A DNA stretch of 64,000 nucleotides from Paludibacter jiangxiensis (GTDB lineage Bacteria; Bacteroidota; Bacteroidia; Bacteroidales; Paludibacteraceae): assembly GCF_001618385.1 (NCBI RefSeq), contig NZ_BDCR01000001.1:744001-808000 (forward strand), in the 5' to 3' direction. The notes under the pieces are model-generated. The model saw only the letters and a program-made list of their open reading frames with translations. It ran no database searches and was not told the origin of the DNA. The stretch's first letter is position 1. Every line of letters begins with the position of its first letter. Positions 45,117 through 54,457 of the stretch are shown here, in pieces. The position numbers and the translations under genes are program-made.

Positions 45117-47363
45117 ATGATTGAGTCAATAAGTTTAAAAAACGTTGCTTCTTTTGATTCAACAGGCATTCAGATTGACAACTTAAAGAGAGTCAACTTT
45201 ATATATGGATCTAATGGTTGTGGTAAAACTACTATTTCAAATTTTTTACTAAATCCAACCGATCCTAAATTTCAAAATTGTTTTGCAACGTGGAAAAATG
45301 GAACAGAATTAAAAACGTTAGTTTACAATAAAGAATTTAGAGTTAGAAATTTCGACAAAGGGAAATTAGAAGGTGTTTTTACGCTTGGAGAAGCTACAAA
45401 AGAACAGAAAAGAATAATTACAGAAAAAAATGAACAACTAAAACAGTTTAAAATTGAAGGCGAGAGAATCCGGATTTCGCTGACTCAACAAGAAGAAAAG
45501 CTAAGTTTTTTAGAAACTGATTTTAAGGAGTTTGCATGGACAAAAATTTACAAGAAATATCAAAGCATATTCAAAGATGCTTTTGTTGGCTCAATGAAGT
45601 CTGGCGACCTTTTCAAAACTAGACTATTACTGGAATTTACGAATAACAAAGGAAAACTAAAAACAATTGATGAGTTGAAAGAAAAAGCTTCAACTATTTT
45701 CGTAGAGACACCACAAAACTTAAATTTCATTAGCCAAATCAATTTTGATAGAATTATTGAGATTGAAAAAGACTCTATCTGGAAAAGAATTATCGTTGGC
45801 AAAGCTGATGTCGATATAGCGAAACTTATTCAAAGACTTAACATAAGTGACTGGGTAAATCAAGGACGAACTTATGTACAAGAAAGTAACATTTGTCCAT
45901 TCTGTCAGCAACATACTATTACCGACAAATTCAAAAATCAATTAGAAAGTTTTTTTGATGAAACTTATTTAATGGATATTGAATCGCTAAAGATATTAAA
46001 ACAAGAATACAGTAGTTTAATCCAGACTGTTATAAATGAATTGAATAGCACTGAGCTAACTCAGAAAGAATTAAAGAATTCCAAATTGAATCTCGATAAA
46101 TTCGCTTCATTACTCAAAACTTTAATTAGCCAAAATACGACTAATAATGAATATCTAAATAACAAGCTCAAAGAACCTAGTAGAAGCGTTGAACTAATAA
46201 GTCAAAAAGAATTACTGACTCAAATATTCGAACTTATTTCAACTGCAAACAATGAAATAAAGCAACATAATGATATTGTTTTGGATTATTCCAACCAACG
46301 TAATGATTTGATAAATGCTATTTGGAAGTATTTAATTGATGAATTTAAAGGAGAGATTGAAAAATTCAGTACAACAAAAAAAGGCCTTGAGGCAGGACAT
46401 AATTCTATTGAAGCCCAATTGAAAAATAAGTTGAAGGATTACTCTAATTTGAATTCTGAAATAAAAGAACTAAGCAAAAACGTAACAAGTATACAGCCTA
46501 CAATTAACGAAATAAATCGACTTCTTAAATCTTATGGATTCAATAGCTTCGAGATTGTACCGGCAGAAGAAGACGGCTTTTACAAAATACAACGAGAAAA
46601 TGGAGAAATTGCGGAATCAACTTTAAGTGAAGGAGAGATTACCTTTATCACATTTTTGTATTTTCTGCAGCATGCAAAAGGAGGTTCTACAGAAGATAAC
46701 GTAAATGAAGAAAGAATTCTTGTAATTGATGACCCTATTTCTAGCTTAGACAGCAATGTCCTTTTTGTAGTCAGTACTTTGATAAAAGAAATTCTGAAAG
46801 AGGTTAAAAGTGACAAAGGAAATATCAAACAAGTAATTTTGTTGACCCATAATGTTTATTTCCATAAGGAAGTTTCTTATGAAGGCCTTAATCGGAAAGG
46901 TGAAAAGCCTCAATTTTGGATTCTTCGGAAAAACTACAAATTCTCAAAGATTCAACATTATAACGATCAAAATCCAATCCAATCTTCTTATGAATTACTT
47001 TGGCGTGACATAAAGGAATGGGAAAAAAATTCTGGAATTACAATTCAAAATACCATGCGAAGGATTCTTGAAAACTTCTTTAGCATTCTAGGTAACAAAC
47101 GTGACGATTACTTAATTGGGAAATTCCAGACTCAAGAAGAAAGAGAAATATGTCGATCACTTCTAAGCTGGGTTAACGAGGGTTCACATACATTTTCGGA
47201 TGATTTGTATATTGAAACACCTGATGGAATGATTGTAAAGTATTTAAATGTATTTAAAGCCATTTTTAAACATACAAAAAACATAGGTCATTACAACATG
47301 ATGATGGGTATTAGTGATGAAATAGAAACTGAACAAGAAGTTGAAATAGCATTAGCAAATTGA
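45117..47363 (+). CDS. AAA_13-family ABC-type ATPase with zinc hook, RloC/PrrC-like
   Basis: 748 residues, no signal peptide. Walker A at 31-38 (GSNGCGKT), a coiled-coil region, CPFC at 260-263 (zinc-hook-like), further coiled coils to about 480, ABC signature LSEGE at 503-507, Walker B ILVIDDP at 534-540, H-loop THN at 577-579. The C-terminal part has R648-x3-E652 and H691 in SLLSWVNEGSH, an arrangement reminiscent of the Arg-Glu-His triad of PrrC/RloC anticodon nucleases (R-x3-E then His), though similar residues occur in AAA_13 ATPases of unknown activity. RloC proteins are phage-defence tRNA nucleases of similar length with a zinc hook. The gene is far more AT-rich than its neighbours and has no partner gene. 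Insert status is argued by the flanking duplicated terminator. Confidence 0.8.
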   Translation: MIESISLKNVASFDSTGIQIDNLKRVNFIYGSNGCGKTTISNFLLNPTDPKFQNCFATWKNGTELKTLVYNKEFRVRNFDKGKLEGVFTLGEATKEQKRIITEKNEQLKQFKIEGERIRISLTQQEEKLSFLETDFKEFAWTKIYKKYQSIFKDAFVGSMKSGDLFKTRLLLEFTNNKGKLKTIDELKEKASTIFVETPQNLNFISQINFDRIIEIEKDSIWKRIIVGKADVDIAKLIQRLNISDWVNQGRTYVQESNICPFCQQHTITDKFKNQLESFFDETYLMDIESLKILKQEYSSLIQTVINELNSTELTQKELKNSKLNLDKFASLLKTLISQNTTNNEYLNNKLKEPSRSVELISQKELLTQIFELISTANNEIKQHNDIVLDYSNQRNDLINAIWKYLIDEFKGEIEKFSTTKKGLEAGHNSIEAQLKNKLKDYSNLNSEIKELSKNVTSIQPTINEINRLLKSYGFNSFEIVPAEEDGFYKIQRENGEIAESTLSEGEITFITFLYFLQHAKGGSTEDNVNEERILVIDDPISSLDSNVLFVVSTLIKEILKEVKSDKGNIKQVILLTHNVYFHKEVSYEGLNRKGEKPQFWILRKNYKFSKIQHYNDQNPIQSSYELLWRDIKEWEKNSGITIQNTMRRILENFFSILGNKRDDYLIGKFQTQEEREICRSLLSWVNEGSHTFSDDLYIETPDGMIVKYLNVFKAIFKHTKNIGHYNMMMGISDEIETEQEVEIALAN

Positions 47364-47373
47364 TAAGACAACA

Positions 47374-47403
47374 AAGCCCGATCGAATCGATTCGACCGGG
47401 CTT
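47374..47403. terminator. Terminator copy B
   Basis: AAGCCCGATCGAA-TCGA-TTCGACCGGGCTT, with one mismatch; it closes the ATPase gene and also faces the converging efflux operon. Nearly identical to copy A at 44716-44749. Confidence 0.88.
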
Positions 47404-47436
47404 TGTTGTGATTTACCTGCTTACGGGAAAGACTTC

Positions 47437-48849
47437 TTAGCGGACTCCGCCGCCAAGTGCTTTGTAAAGGTTTACGCCGTAGGTAAGTTGTTCGAGTTTG
47501 TCATTTACCTGGTTGAGTTGTGCCGAGAGGAGATCGCGTTGTGCCGACAATACCTCGGTATAGCTGGCTTCGCCCGCTTTCAACAGTTCCTGGGTGTAAT
47601 CCACCGACTTAACCAGCGATTCGATCTGTTTTCCGCGGGTTTCGTTTTTGCTCAACGACGACTGGAACCCGAAAAGAATATCCGAAACTTCCTGGCCTGC
47701 TGTCAATACCGCTTTCTGGAAAGTAAGCAACGCTTCTTCCTGTTGCGCTTTGGCAATCTTCAGGTTTCCTTTCAGCTGGTTTTTAGTGAACAGTGGCTGT
47801 GTAAGGCCTGCTACAATACTTGCGGCAATATTAGCCGGTTTGAAAAAGTCGGTAAAGCCTCCCGCAAGACCCAACGATGCCGAATTGATGGTAAACGAAG
47901 GATAGAAGCTTGCTTTGGCAACATCTACCGCAGAATATGCCGAACGGAGCGAAAGTTCTGCCTGTTTCACATCCGGCCGACGTGCCAGCATACCGGCAGG
48001 CACACCGTACGACAAACGGGTAGCGACGGTTTCATCAGCAATAGAAGCTCGTTCAACAGGACCGGGTTTGCGACCGAGCAGCACACACAAAGCATCTTCC
48101 TGCAGACGAATCTGAGTCTCCAAAGCAGGGATAGAAAGCTGCGTGCTGTAAAGAAGCGCCTTGCTTTGTTCCACGGCAGCCGCGTTTTGTTGTCCGGCCG
48201 TCATAAGGCTCTGCATGGTTTCGGCGCTTTTCTGCAACGTAGCCACCGTTTTTCTGGTAATGCGGAGATTCTCATCGTAGGCCAGCAACGAATAATATGC
48301 ACGGGCAATATTGGCAATCAACGTGGTTTGAACCAGGTTTCTGCTTTCGTTACTGTTGAGCAGGGCAGCATATTTGACTTTTGTCTGGCTGTTGATTTTA
48401 CCCCACAAATCGGCTTCCCACGAGGCCGAGAAACCAAGTTGATTTACAGTGGAGGAATAACCCAGCACATCGGTACCGTTCTTCCCCGAACTGGTACGTG
48501 TATGTGACAGTTGCCATCCGGCAGAAACGGAAGGTAGTTTTGACCCGTTTGCCATCATAAGAGAAGCCTCAGCCTCCTGTATGCGCAAAACGGCCACTTT
48601 CAGATCCGGATTATTGGTAAGACCTTCGGAAATCAATTGCTGTAATCTGGAATCGGCAAAATATTCTTTCCATGGAATATCGGCAATAGTAGCCGTATCT
48701 GTTGCATTGGCAACCGTATCGCGCACCAACCCCTTGCTGTCGGGAGCCGGCGCCTGAGCCAGATCCTTGTACGAGCGGCACGAGGAAACCCCCAGCGCCA
48801 GCACTGCCATTACAAGGATTAGCGTTTTATGTTTACTGAATAGATTCAT
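47437..48849 (-). CDS. Outer-membrane efflux lipoprotein (TolC/OprM-NodT type)
   Basis: 470 residues; lipobox GVSSC (about residue 24), then the TolC-like repeat: IPWKEYFADSRLQQLISEGLTNNPDLKVAVLRIQEAEASL, and the second copy around ARRPDVKQAELSLRSAYSAVDVAKASFYPSF, plus GLTQPLFTKNQLKGNLKIAKAQQEEALL. It forms the outer-membrane duct of an RND tripartite pump. It follows the RND permease gene by 69 bp. Confidence 0.94.
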   Translation of the reverse strand: MNLFSKHKTLILVMAVLALGVSSCRSYKDLAQAPAPDSKGLVRDTVANATDTATIADIPWKEYFADSRLQQLISEGLTNNPDLKVAVLRIQEAEASLMMANGSKLPSVSAGWQLSHTRTSSGKNGTDVLGYSSTVNQLGFSASWEADLWGKINSQTKVKYAALLNSNESRNLVQTTLIANIARAYYSLLAYDENLRITRKTVATLQKSAETMQSLMTAGQQNAAAVEQSKALLYSTQLSIPALETQIRLQEDALCVLLGRKPGPVERASIADETVATRLSYGVPAGMLARRPDVKQAELSLRSAYSAVDVAKASFYPSFTINSASLGLAGGFTDFFKPANIAASIVAGLTQPLFTKNQLKGNLKIAKAQQEEALLTFQKAVLTAGQEVSDILFGFQSSLSKNETRGKQIESLVKSVDYTQELLKAGEASYTEVLSAQRDLLSAQLNQVNDKLEQLTYGVNLYKALGGGVR

Positions 48850-48918
48850 AAAGATGAATGTCGGTTTTATGATTTACCGACAGAACCCGGTAAAGGATTC
48901 TGCCGCTTGAATGGTTAA

Positions 48919-51900
48919 TTAAATCTCGCTGTCGTCGATAGTCACGATTTTGTGCTTGCTCAGACGTTCATGCAATGTCTGGAACAGAATGAAGAGCACC
49001 GGAATAACAAAGATACCGATCATTGTTCCGATGAACATCCCACCAACGGCACTGATACCGATTGATTTGTTCCCCACAGCACCGGCACCGGTAGCAAGAG
49101 CCAGAGGCATCAACCCGAAGATCATGGCAAACGAAGTCATCAGGATAGGGCGCAAACGAGCCAAAGCACCGCTGATGGCAGCTTTAGTGATACTCATCCC
49201 TTTTTGACGACGTTGCAGGGCATACTCAACAATCAAAATGGCATTTTTGGATAATAGCCCTATCAACATGATAAGCGAAATCTGTACGTAAATGTTGTTG
49301 ACAATACCGGTTCCTCCCATCATGGCGCTGAAGATAAAGATGAATACCCCGGCAAGACCCACGGGAAGCGAGAAGATTACCGCTAACGGCAAAATGTAAC
49401 TTTCGTAAAGTGCCGATAGCAGCAGATAAACGAACACAAGGCTCAAGATAAACACAATGATAGTCTGATTACTGCTATTAACCTCTTCGCGTGTCATACC
49501 CGAATAATCGTAGGTATATCCTTCGGGGAGCGGTGTTTGTTGAATTGCCTTGATAGCATCACCCGAAGTAAATCCTTTGGCATAATTCGGAATAATTGTT
49601 ACCGACATAGACGAGAAAAGGTTGAAACGGCTTAATGATTGAGGGCCTGTAACATCTTTTATTGTCAGGAATTCCGTGATCGGAGCCATTGTTCCGTTAG
49701 ACGTTTTTACAGACAAACCGCTCAGGTCTTCGAGTTTGGATCGATACATTGGAGCTGCTTGTACCACAACACGATACTGTTTACCGAAGGTGTTGAAGTT
49801 GGAAATATACATACTTCCGATATATGTTTGCAAGGTCGACATCACTTCGCCGACGGTCAATCCGGCATCTTTTATTTTTGCCACATTTGCTTCCAGCATC
49901 TTTTGCGGGAAACGCGGGTCGAAAGTTGTCGTTGCCATCATTATCTCCGGCCGTTTCTGGAGCTGATTGAGATAGTTGGTTACTACGTCAAAAAACTTAT
50001 TGATATCACCACCGGTTTTATCCTGCATTTCGAGAGCCACTCCGTTGCTTAAACCAAAGCCCTGCAAGGTGGGTGCTCCAAAGAACATCAGTTTGGCATC
50101 GGTCACGGAGGCGGTTTTTTCTTTCAACAGAGCAGCCACCTGGTTGGTAGTCATTTCTCTATCTTCCCATGGTTTCATTTTAACAACAACGCCGCCATAG
50201 GAACTACCGCTACCGCCCATGAAACTGAAACCGGTCAAACTCGTAACCGATTTCACATCGGAGATGCCTTCGGCAGTTTTTACCACACTCTTTACGATAC
50301 TATCGGTGCGTTCGAACGAAGAACCGGGAGACATGGTAACGCCACCCATCAGGGTTCCGCTGTCCTCTTGAGGAACAAAACCGGTAGGCATTATCTTCAT
50401 CAAACTGAAGAAAATAATAGCGAATACAACGACAATGGCCCCGGTGATCCATCGATGGTTTTTCTGAGTCAGAAAATAAAGAGCCTTTTTGTACTTCTTC
50501 GTTGCGGCGTCGAAACCAATACCGAAATAGTAAGCAAACTTCTTCGGAAGGCTCTTTTGAGCAAGCTCGGTATGTTCTTCAGGTTTCAGGAAGAGCGCGC
50601 ACAGGGCAGGACTCAGCGTTAACGCGTTGATCGCGGAGATAATAATTGCCATGGCCAGTGTCAGACCGAACTGTTTGAAGAATACGCCACTGGTACCACC
50701 CAGAAAACTTACCGGGATAAATACCGCGGCCATCACCAAAGTAATGGAGATGATGGCAGGTGCAATTTCACTCATTGCTTTTATTGCTGCTGTTCTGGCA
50801 TCTTTTTCACCGGCATCCAGCTTGGCGTGTATTGCTTCCACTACCACAATGGCGTCGTCCACCACAATACCGATGGCCAGCACAAGGGCAAAGAGCGTCA
50901 GCAAGTTGATGGAGAATCCGAAGATAAGAAGGAAGAAAAAGGTACCGATAATGGCTACCGGCACTGCAATAGCCGGAATCAGCGTTGCCCTGAAATTTTC
51001 GAGGAAAAGCAAAACGACCAAAAACACCAGCACAAAGGCTTCCAATAACGTACGAATCACCTTGTTGATAGAAGCATTGAGGAACTCGCTGGCATCCATC
51101 ATATAGTCGTAGGTAACACCCGGAGGAAGCTCTTTCCCCACTTTTTTCATTTCGGCTTTTACCTGCTCAATGATGTCCTGCGCGTTTGAACCTGCAATCT
51201 GGCTGATACCCAGCAAAATTGAGGGTTTGTTTTCGCTCAGGGTTTTGAAGTTATAATCCTGTATACCGAGTTCTATCTGCGCAACATCCTTCAGTCTCAA
51301 TGTTTGTGCATTTTTGGAACGGATAATGATATTTCCGAACTGGTCGGCATTTTTCAGACGGCCCGTATAGCGAAGCGCATACTGGAACGACTGGTTAGCC
51401 TGAGCCCCCAACTGACCTGGAGCCGCTTCAATATTCTGATCTTGCAGGGCTGCTGTTACTTCGGCCGGAGTAAGGTTGTATGACTTCATTACATCCGGTT
51501 TCAGCCACACACGCATTGAGTACTCCTGAGTTCCGAACGATGATGCAGAACCAACTCCGTCGATACGTTTCAGCTGAGGAATGATATTGATGTTGGCATA
51601 GTTCTGAAGGAATTTAGCATCATAATCGGGGTTGTCCGATTTGATCATAATCATCATGATGTTGCTACTCTGTTGCTTCTGCACCACAACACCACTCTTG
51701 GTTACTTCGGCCGGCAATAACGATGCTGCCTGCGAAACACGGTTTTGCACGTTTACGGCAGCCATATCGGGATCGGTTCCCTGCTTGAAGTAAACGTTGA
51801 TGCTTGCCCCACCACCATTAGAAGCGGTAGAGGTCATATAGGTCATGCCCTGTACCCCGTTGATTTGCTCTTCGAGCGGAACAATCACACTGTTGAGTAC

Positions 51901-52068
51901 AGCATCGGCATTGGCTCCGCTATAGGCGGTGCTGACACGTACCGTAGGAGGCGCAATGTTGGGATATTGCTCCACAGGCAACATGTACAGACCGATAATA
52001 CCCAGCACTACGATGACGATTGAAATTACGGTCGATAGTACCGGACGTTCGATGAATGTCTTTAGCAT
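48919..52068 (-). CDS. RND multidrug efflux permease (HAE1/AcrB family)
   Basis: 1049 residues, the standard size. It opens with FIERPVLSTVISIVIVVLGIIGLYMLPVEQYPNIAPPTVRVSTAYSGANADAV, and has the proton-relay DD in TM4 (AIGIVVDDAIVVVEAIHAKL). Two large periplasmic loops with VVQKQQSSNIMMIMIKSDNP and the second-half equivalent are present; TM10 GLLSKNAILIVEYA is normal. It exports hydrophobic drugs, detergents or bile-like compounds by proton exchange. Starts 6 bp after the fusion-protein gene and is followed by the outer-membrane factor, a complete tripartite pump. Confidence 0.96.
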   Translation of the reverse strand: MLKTFIERPVLSTVISIVIVVLGIIGLYMLPVEQYPNIAPPTVRVSTAYSGANADAVLNSVIVPLEEQINGVQGMTYMTSTASNGGGASINVYFKQGTDPDMAAVNVQNRVSQAASLLPAEVTKSGVVVQKQQSSNIMMIMIKSDNPDYDAKFLQNYANINIIPQLKRIDGVGSASSFGTQEYSMRVWLKPDVMKSYNLTPAEVTAALQDQNIEAAPGQLGAQANQSFQYALRYTGRLKNADQFGNIIIRSKNAQTLRLKDVAQIELGIQDYNFKTLSENKPSILLGISQIAGSNAQDIIEQVKAEMKKVGKELPPGVTYDYMMDASEFLNASINKVIRTLLEAFVLVFLVVLLFLENFRATLIPAIAVPVAIIGTFFFLLIFGFSINLLTLFALVLAIGIVVDDAIVVVEAIHAKLDAGEKDARTAAIKAMSEIAPAIISITLVMAAVFIPVSFLGGTSGVFFKQFGLTLAMAIIISAINALTLSPALCALFLKPEEHTELAQKSLPKKFAYYFGIGFDAATKKYKKALYFLTQKNHRWITGAIVVVFAIIFFSLMKIMPTGFVPQEDSGTLMGGVTMSPGSSFERTDSIVKSVVKTAEGISDVKSVTSLTGFSFMGGSGSSYGGVVVKMKPWEDREMTTNQVAALLKEKTASVTDAKLMFFGAPTLQGFGLSNGVALEMQDKTGGDINKFFDVVTNYLNQLQKRPEIMMATTTFDPRFPQKMLEANVAKIKDAGLTVGEVMSTLQTYIGSMYISNFNTFGKQYRVVVQAAPMYRSKLEDLSGLSVKTSNGTMAPITEFLTIKDVTGPQSLSRFNLFSSMSVTIIPNYAKGFTSGDAIKAIQQTPLPEGYTYDYSGMTREEVNSSNQTIIVFILSLVFVYLLLSALYESYILPLAVIFSLPVGLAGVFIFIFSAMMGGTGIVNNIYVQISLIMLIGLLSKNAILIVEYALQRRQKGMSITKAAISGALARLRPILMTSFAMIFGLMPLALATGAGAVGNKSIGISAVGGMFIGTMIGIFVIPVLFILFQTLHERLSKHKIVTIDDSEI

Positions 52069-52074
52069 TGCGTA

Positions 52075-53148
52075 TTATTTAAGAGATTTTACTTTGATTT
52101 TCTGACCGCTTTTCAGGGTAGCGATACTTCCCGATACTATCTTTTCTCCGGCAGACAAGCCATCGAGTACAACATAACTTTTGCCATCGGGGGTTGCCTT
52201 TACCAAAATAGATTTCTGTAAGACAGAATCGCCGAGTACTTTATACACCATCACTTTATCCTGTTGGTTGAATGTTGCTTCCTGCGGAATGACAATTACA
52301 TTGCTGATCGGTTGTGGAATTACAACCTTTCCGCTCGAACCGCTCCGCAACAGACCGTGTTTATTGGGGAATGAAGCTCTGAAATTGACAGCCCCCGAAA
52401 CGGCATCAACTACTCCCGAAATGGTTTCGATTTTTCCGGTTTCTTCATATTCGGTTCCATCCGAAAGCAATAGCTTTACTCGTGGCATGTTTTTGATTTT
52501 TTCGGCCTGAGTACTCCCTTTCATGTCTTTCAACAAAGTGAGCAGGTCTTTTTCGTTGATCGAAAAGTAGGCGATGATATTGGTGGTATTTGCAACGGTG
52601 GTAAGCACATTGGCATTATTTACCAGACTTCCCTGACGGAAGTTGATGGTTCCCACAATGCCGTTCACCGGACTGGTAACGGTAGCCCAGCTCAGTTTGG
52701 CTTTGGCTTCGTTCAACGCACCTTTGGCATTGGCCAGCACGTTTTCGTAGGTAGACAGTTTTACCGAACTGTAAATTCCCTTTTCGGCCAACGGACGTAT
52801 ACGATCAACATCCAGTTTCGCTGTATTATACGCCGACTGAGCAGCTTGTACAGCCTGCACCGATGTCGGTGAATTGATTTTGAACAGAGGTTGCCCTTTG
52901 CGGACAACAGCACCCTCATCTACAAAAACTTTGTCGATAAAACCATCAACGCGTGGCTTGATATCAACGTCTTCCTGTCCCTTAAGTACGGCGGGGTATA
53001 CCGATTTCAGTTCCACATCTTGCGGTGCAACAGCTTCTACCGGATAGGCAAGAATGGGATTGGGATTATTGGCTCCCATTTGTTTGTTCTTACACGAAGA
53101 GAAAAGTACAAGAAGCAGCAGGCTTCCCATGATTAATGTTTTGTTCAT
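52075..53148 (-). CDS. RND efflux membrane-fusion lipoprotein (AcrA/MexA type)
   Basis: 357 residues; lipobox VLFSSC (about residue 19). The fusion-protein elements are present: lipoyl half KPRVDGFIDKVFVDEGAVVRKGQPLFKINSPT, helical hairpin (AVQAAQSAYNTAKLDVDRIRPLAEKGIYSS...NAKGALNEAKAKLSWATVTSP), second lipoyl half VNGIVGTINFRQGSLVNNAN, beta-barrel and membrane-proximal domain. It bridges the permease and outer-membrane duct. First of the three structural genes, 107 bp after the tetR stop. A -7 element TATATTTG (complement of 53201-53208) lies upstream. Confidence 0.95.
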   Translation of the reverse strand: MNKTLIMGSLLLLVLFSSCKNKQMGANNPNPILAYPVEAVAPQDVELKSVYPAVLKGQEDVDIKPRVDGFIDKVFVDEGAVVRKGQPLFKINSPTSVQAVQAAQSAYNTAKLDVDRIRPLAEKGIYSSVKLSTYENVLANAKGALNEAKAKLSWATVTSPVNGIVGTINFRQGSLVNNANVLTTVANTTNIIAYFSINEKDLLTLLKDMKGSTQAEKIKNMPRVKLLLSDGTEYEETGKIETISGVVDAVSGAVNFRASFPNKHGLLRSGSSGKVVIPQPISNVIVIPQEATFNQQDKVMVYKVLGDSVLQKSILVKATPDGKSYVVLDGLSAGEKIVSGSIATLKSGQKIKVKSLK

Positions 53149-53200
53149 ACGTCAAACATTTTTTTTAATTAAGTTTTATATCCAATTTTCTATCGATTGT

Positions 53201-53208
53201 CAAATATA
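53201..53208 (-). promoter_or_regulatory. -7 element of the efflux operon
   Basis: Minus strand TATATTTG, 53 bp before the fusion-protein ATG. A second candidate TATCTTTG lies at the complement of 53239-53246, inside an inverted repeat CGGATAG/CTATCCG (53222-53255) that could be an operator. Confidence 0.4.
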
Positions 53209-53255
53209 CTATAAAGCTCACCGGATAGGTATTTTACCAAAGATAATTCTATCCG

Positions 53256-53852
53256 TTAATGGGTTATGCTATCGATAAACCGCTGCATAAACTGCATGAA
53301 AAGTTCCCGGGAGGTGAGTGAGAATTTTTCCTGCAAAGGATGCTCGGGTTTGTCGAATTGCATTATCATGCTGATTGTGCCGTTTAATACACAGACCCAG
53401 TTGAAGATCAGAATGTCGATTTCCCGATTGCTTCGTTTTGTAACTTCGCCAAAAATATCTTTCAGCAATTGAGCTCCCTTTTCGGCCTCATCGTTTGGGA
53501 GAGGCCTTTCAAGACTAAACATTAGCTGATAAAGCTCCCGGTGTTCGTACGAAAAATCCCAGTGCACCAATGATAATGCCAGCAACTTCTCTTTGGGATC
53601 TGAGGTTTTTAACAAATTTTCGCTCCCCATTTGGCGCAATTTCTGAAACCCGTAAATGATTATTTCGTGAATCAGATCGTCTTTGTTCTTGAAATATTCA
53701 TACACGATAGGTGGAGTATACTCAATTGCTTCTGCAATTTTCCGAATAGTTACAGCGCTCCAGCCCTCTGATTTAGCGAGATTTATCGCCGCATTTAAAA
53801 TGCTGGCACGAATATTCTCCTGATCCCGCTTCTTTCTCTCTACATGGCCCAT
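53256..53852 (-). CDS. TetR-family regulator, probable repressor of the efflux operon
   Basis: 198 residues from ATG 53852 (MGHVERKKRDQENIRASIL); an upstream in-frame ATG would read through the apparent promoter. The N-terminal helix-turn-helix: ILNAAINLAKSEGWSAVTIRKIAEAIEYTPPIVYEYFKNKDDLIHEII. The C-terminal half is an effector-binding helical bundle (WDFSYEHRELYQLMFSLERPLPND), a shape common in Bacteroidota TetR_C regulators. It lies directly upstream of the RND operon, on the same strand, and probably senses the pump's substrate. The palindrome at 53871-53885 is its likely operator. Confidence 0.92.
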   Translation of the reverse strand: MGHVERKKRDQENIRASILNAAINLAKSEGWSAVTIRKIAEAIEYTPPIVYEYFKNKDDLIHEIIIYGFQKLRQMGSENLLKTSDPKEKLLALSLVHWDFSYEHRELYQLMFSLERPLPNDEAEKGAQLLKDIFGEVTKRSNREIDILIFNWVCVLNGTISMIMQFDKPEHPLQEKFSLTSRELFMQFMQRFIDSITH

Positions 53853-53870
53853 ATAAACGTTGTTATAAAA

Positions 53871-53885
53871 TCTAACATTGTTAGA
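53871..53885. promoter_or_regulatory. Probable TetR operator
   Basis: TCTAACATTGTTAGA is a perfect palindrome with 7-bp arms around a single central base, 19 bp before the tetR ATG. On the minus strand a TTTG (the -33 position) directly precedes it and TATAAC follows, so bound TetR would cover its own promoter. Confidence 0.55.
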
Positions 53886-53921
53886 CAAAGGACGGAATAA
53901 TTTCTGACCGGACAATTGCAC

Positions 53922-54457
53922 TTCGTGCTAAAAAATATTAACCACTTCATTCAATTCGTCTTACCCCTCCCTCCCGGTTAATTTGAATTCTGTGATAGCT
54001 ATATCGGGAGAATCAAAATATTATCAATTGGCGAAATATTTTCTTTTAACATGTTAATAATTTATTGTATGTTTGCAGAGAAGTTTGTGATTAGCTAAAA
54101 ATGAAGGAGATTACTCTGTTCCCGCGCGAAATGAAATTCAGCGGGGCTAATCTTTCGCGTGAGCAAACCAAACAATAGCATTGAACTGTAAAACAAAAGC
54201 CGTTTTTACCCCTAAATCCCCTGCAGGGGACTTTAAGTCAGTGAAAACTGAAAAGTTTATAAAACGATCGAGAAGAGCAACAGGCAGATTGAAGTTCCTT
54301 CAGACTTGAAGTAGTGACATCGTAGATCGTCAGTGGGTTTGGGGTGGAGAACGAAAATGGCTGATTATAAAGAATACAGAGGTAGCATATTAGCTTCGCT
54401 GATCTTCGATTCCGGCTGAACGGCATTAAAAAGATAAACCCAACTAATATCAATATT
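53922..54457. other. Repeat-rich spacer
   Basis: No supported gene. Holds R1 copy B (54036-54113), an inverted repeat CGCGAAA/TTTCGCG (54125-54159), the perfect palindrome TCCCCTGCAGGGGA (54217-54230) and a partial ATTAGCTTCGCTGA (54389-54402) related to the repeat at 55035-55051. Confidence 0.6.
54036..54113. repeat. Repeat R1, copy B
   Basis: Closely matches 44941-45019, including TATGTTTG (54068-54075), a -7-like element. Here it lies about 345 bp before the small secreted protein gene. Confidence 0.8.

Noticed and set aside
47488-48507. Long open frame (339 codons) opposite the efflux lipoprotein gene
   Set aside because: The minus-strand gene has a lipobox and TolC repeats; this frame is its shadow and is Cys/Arg-rich without a domain.
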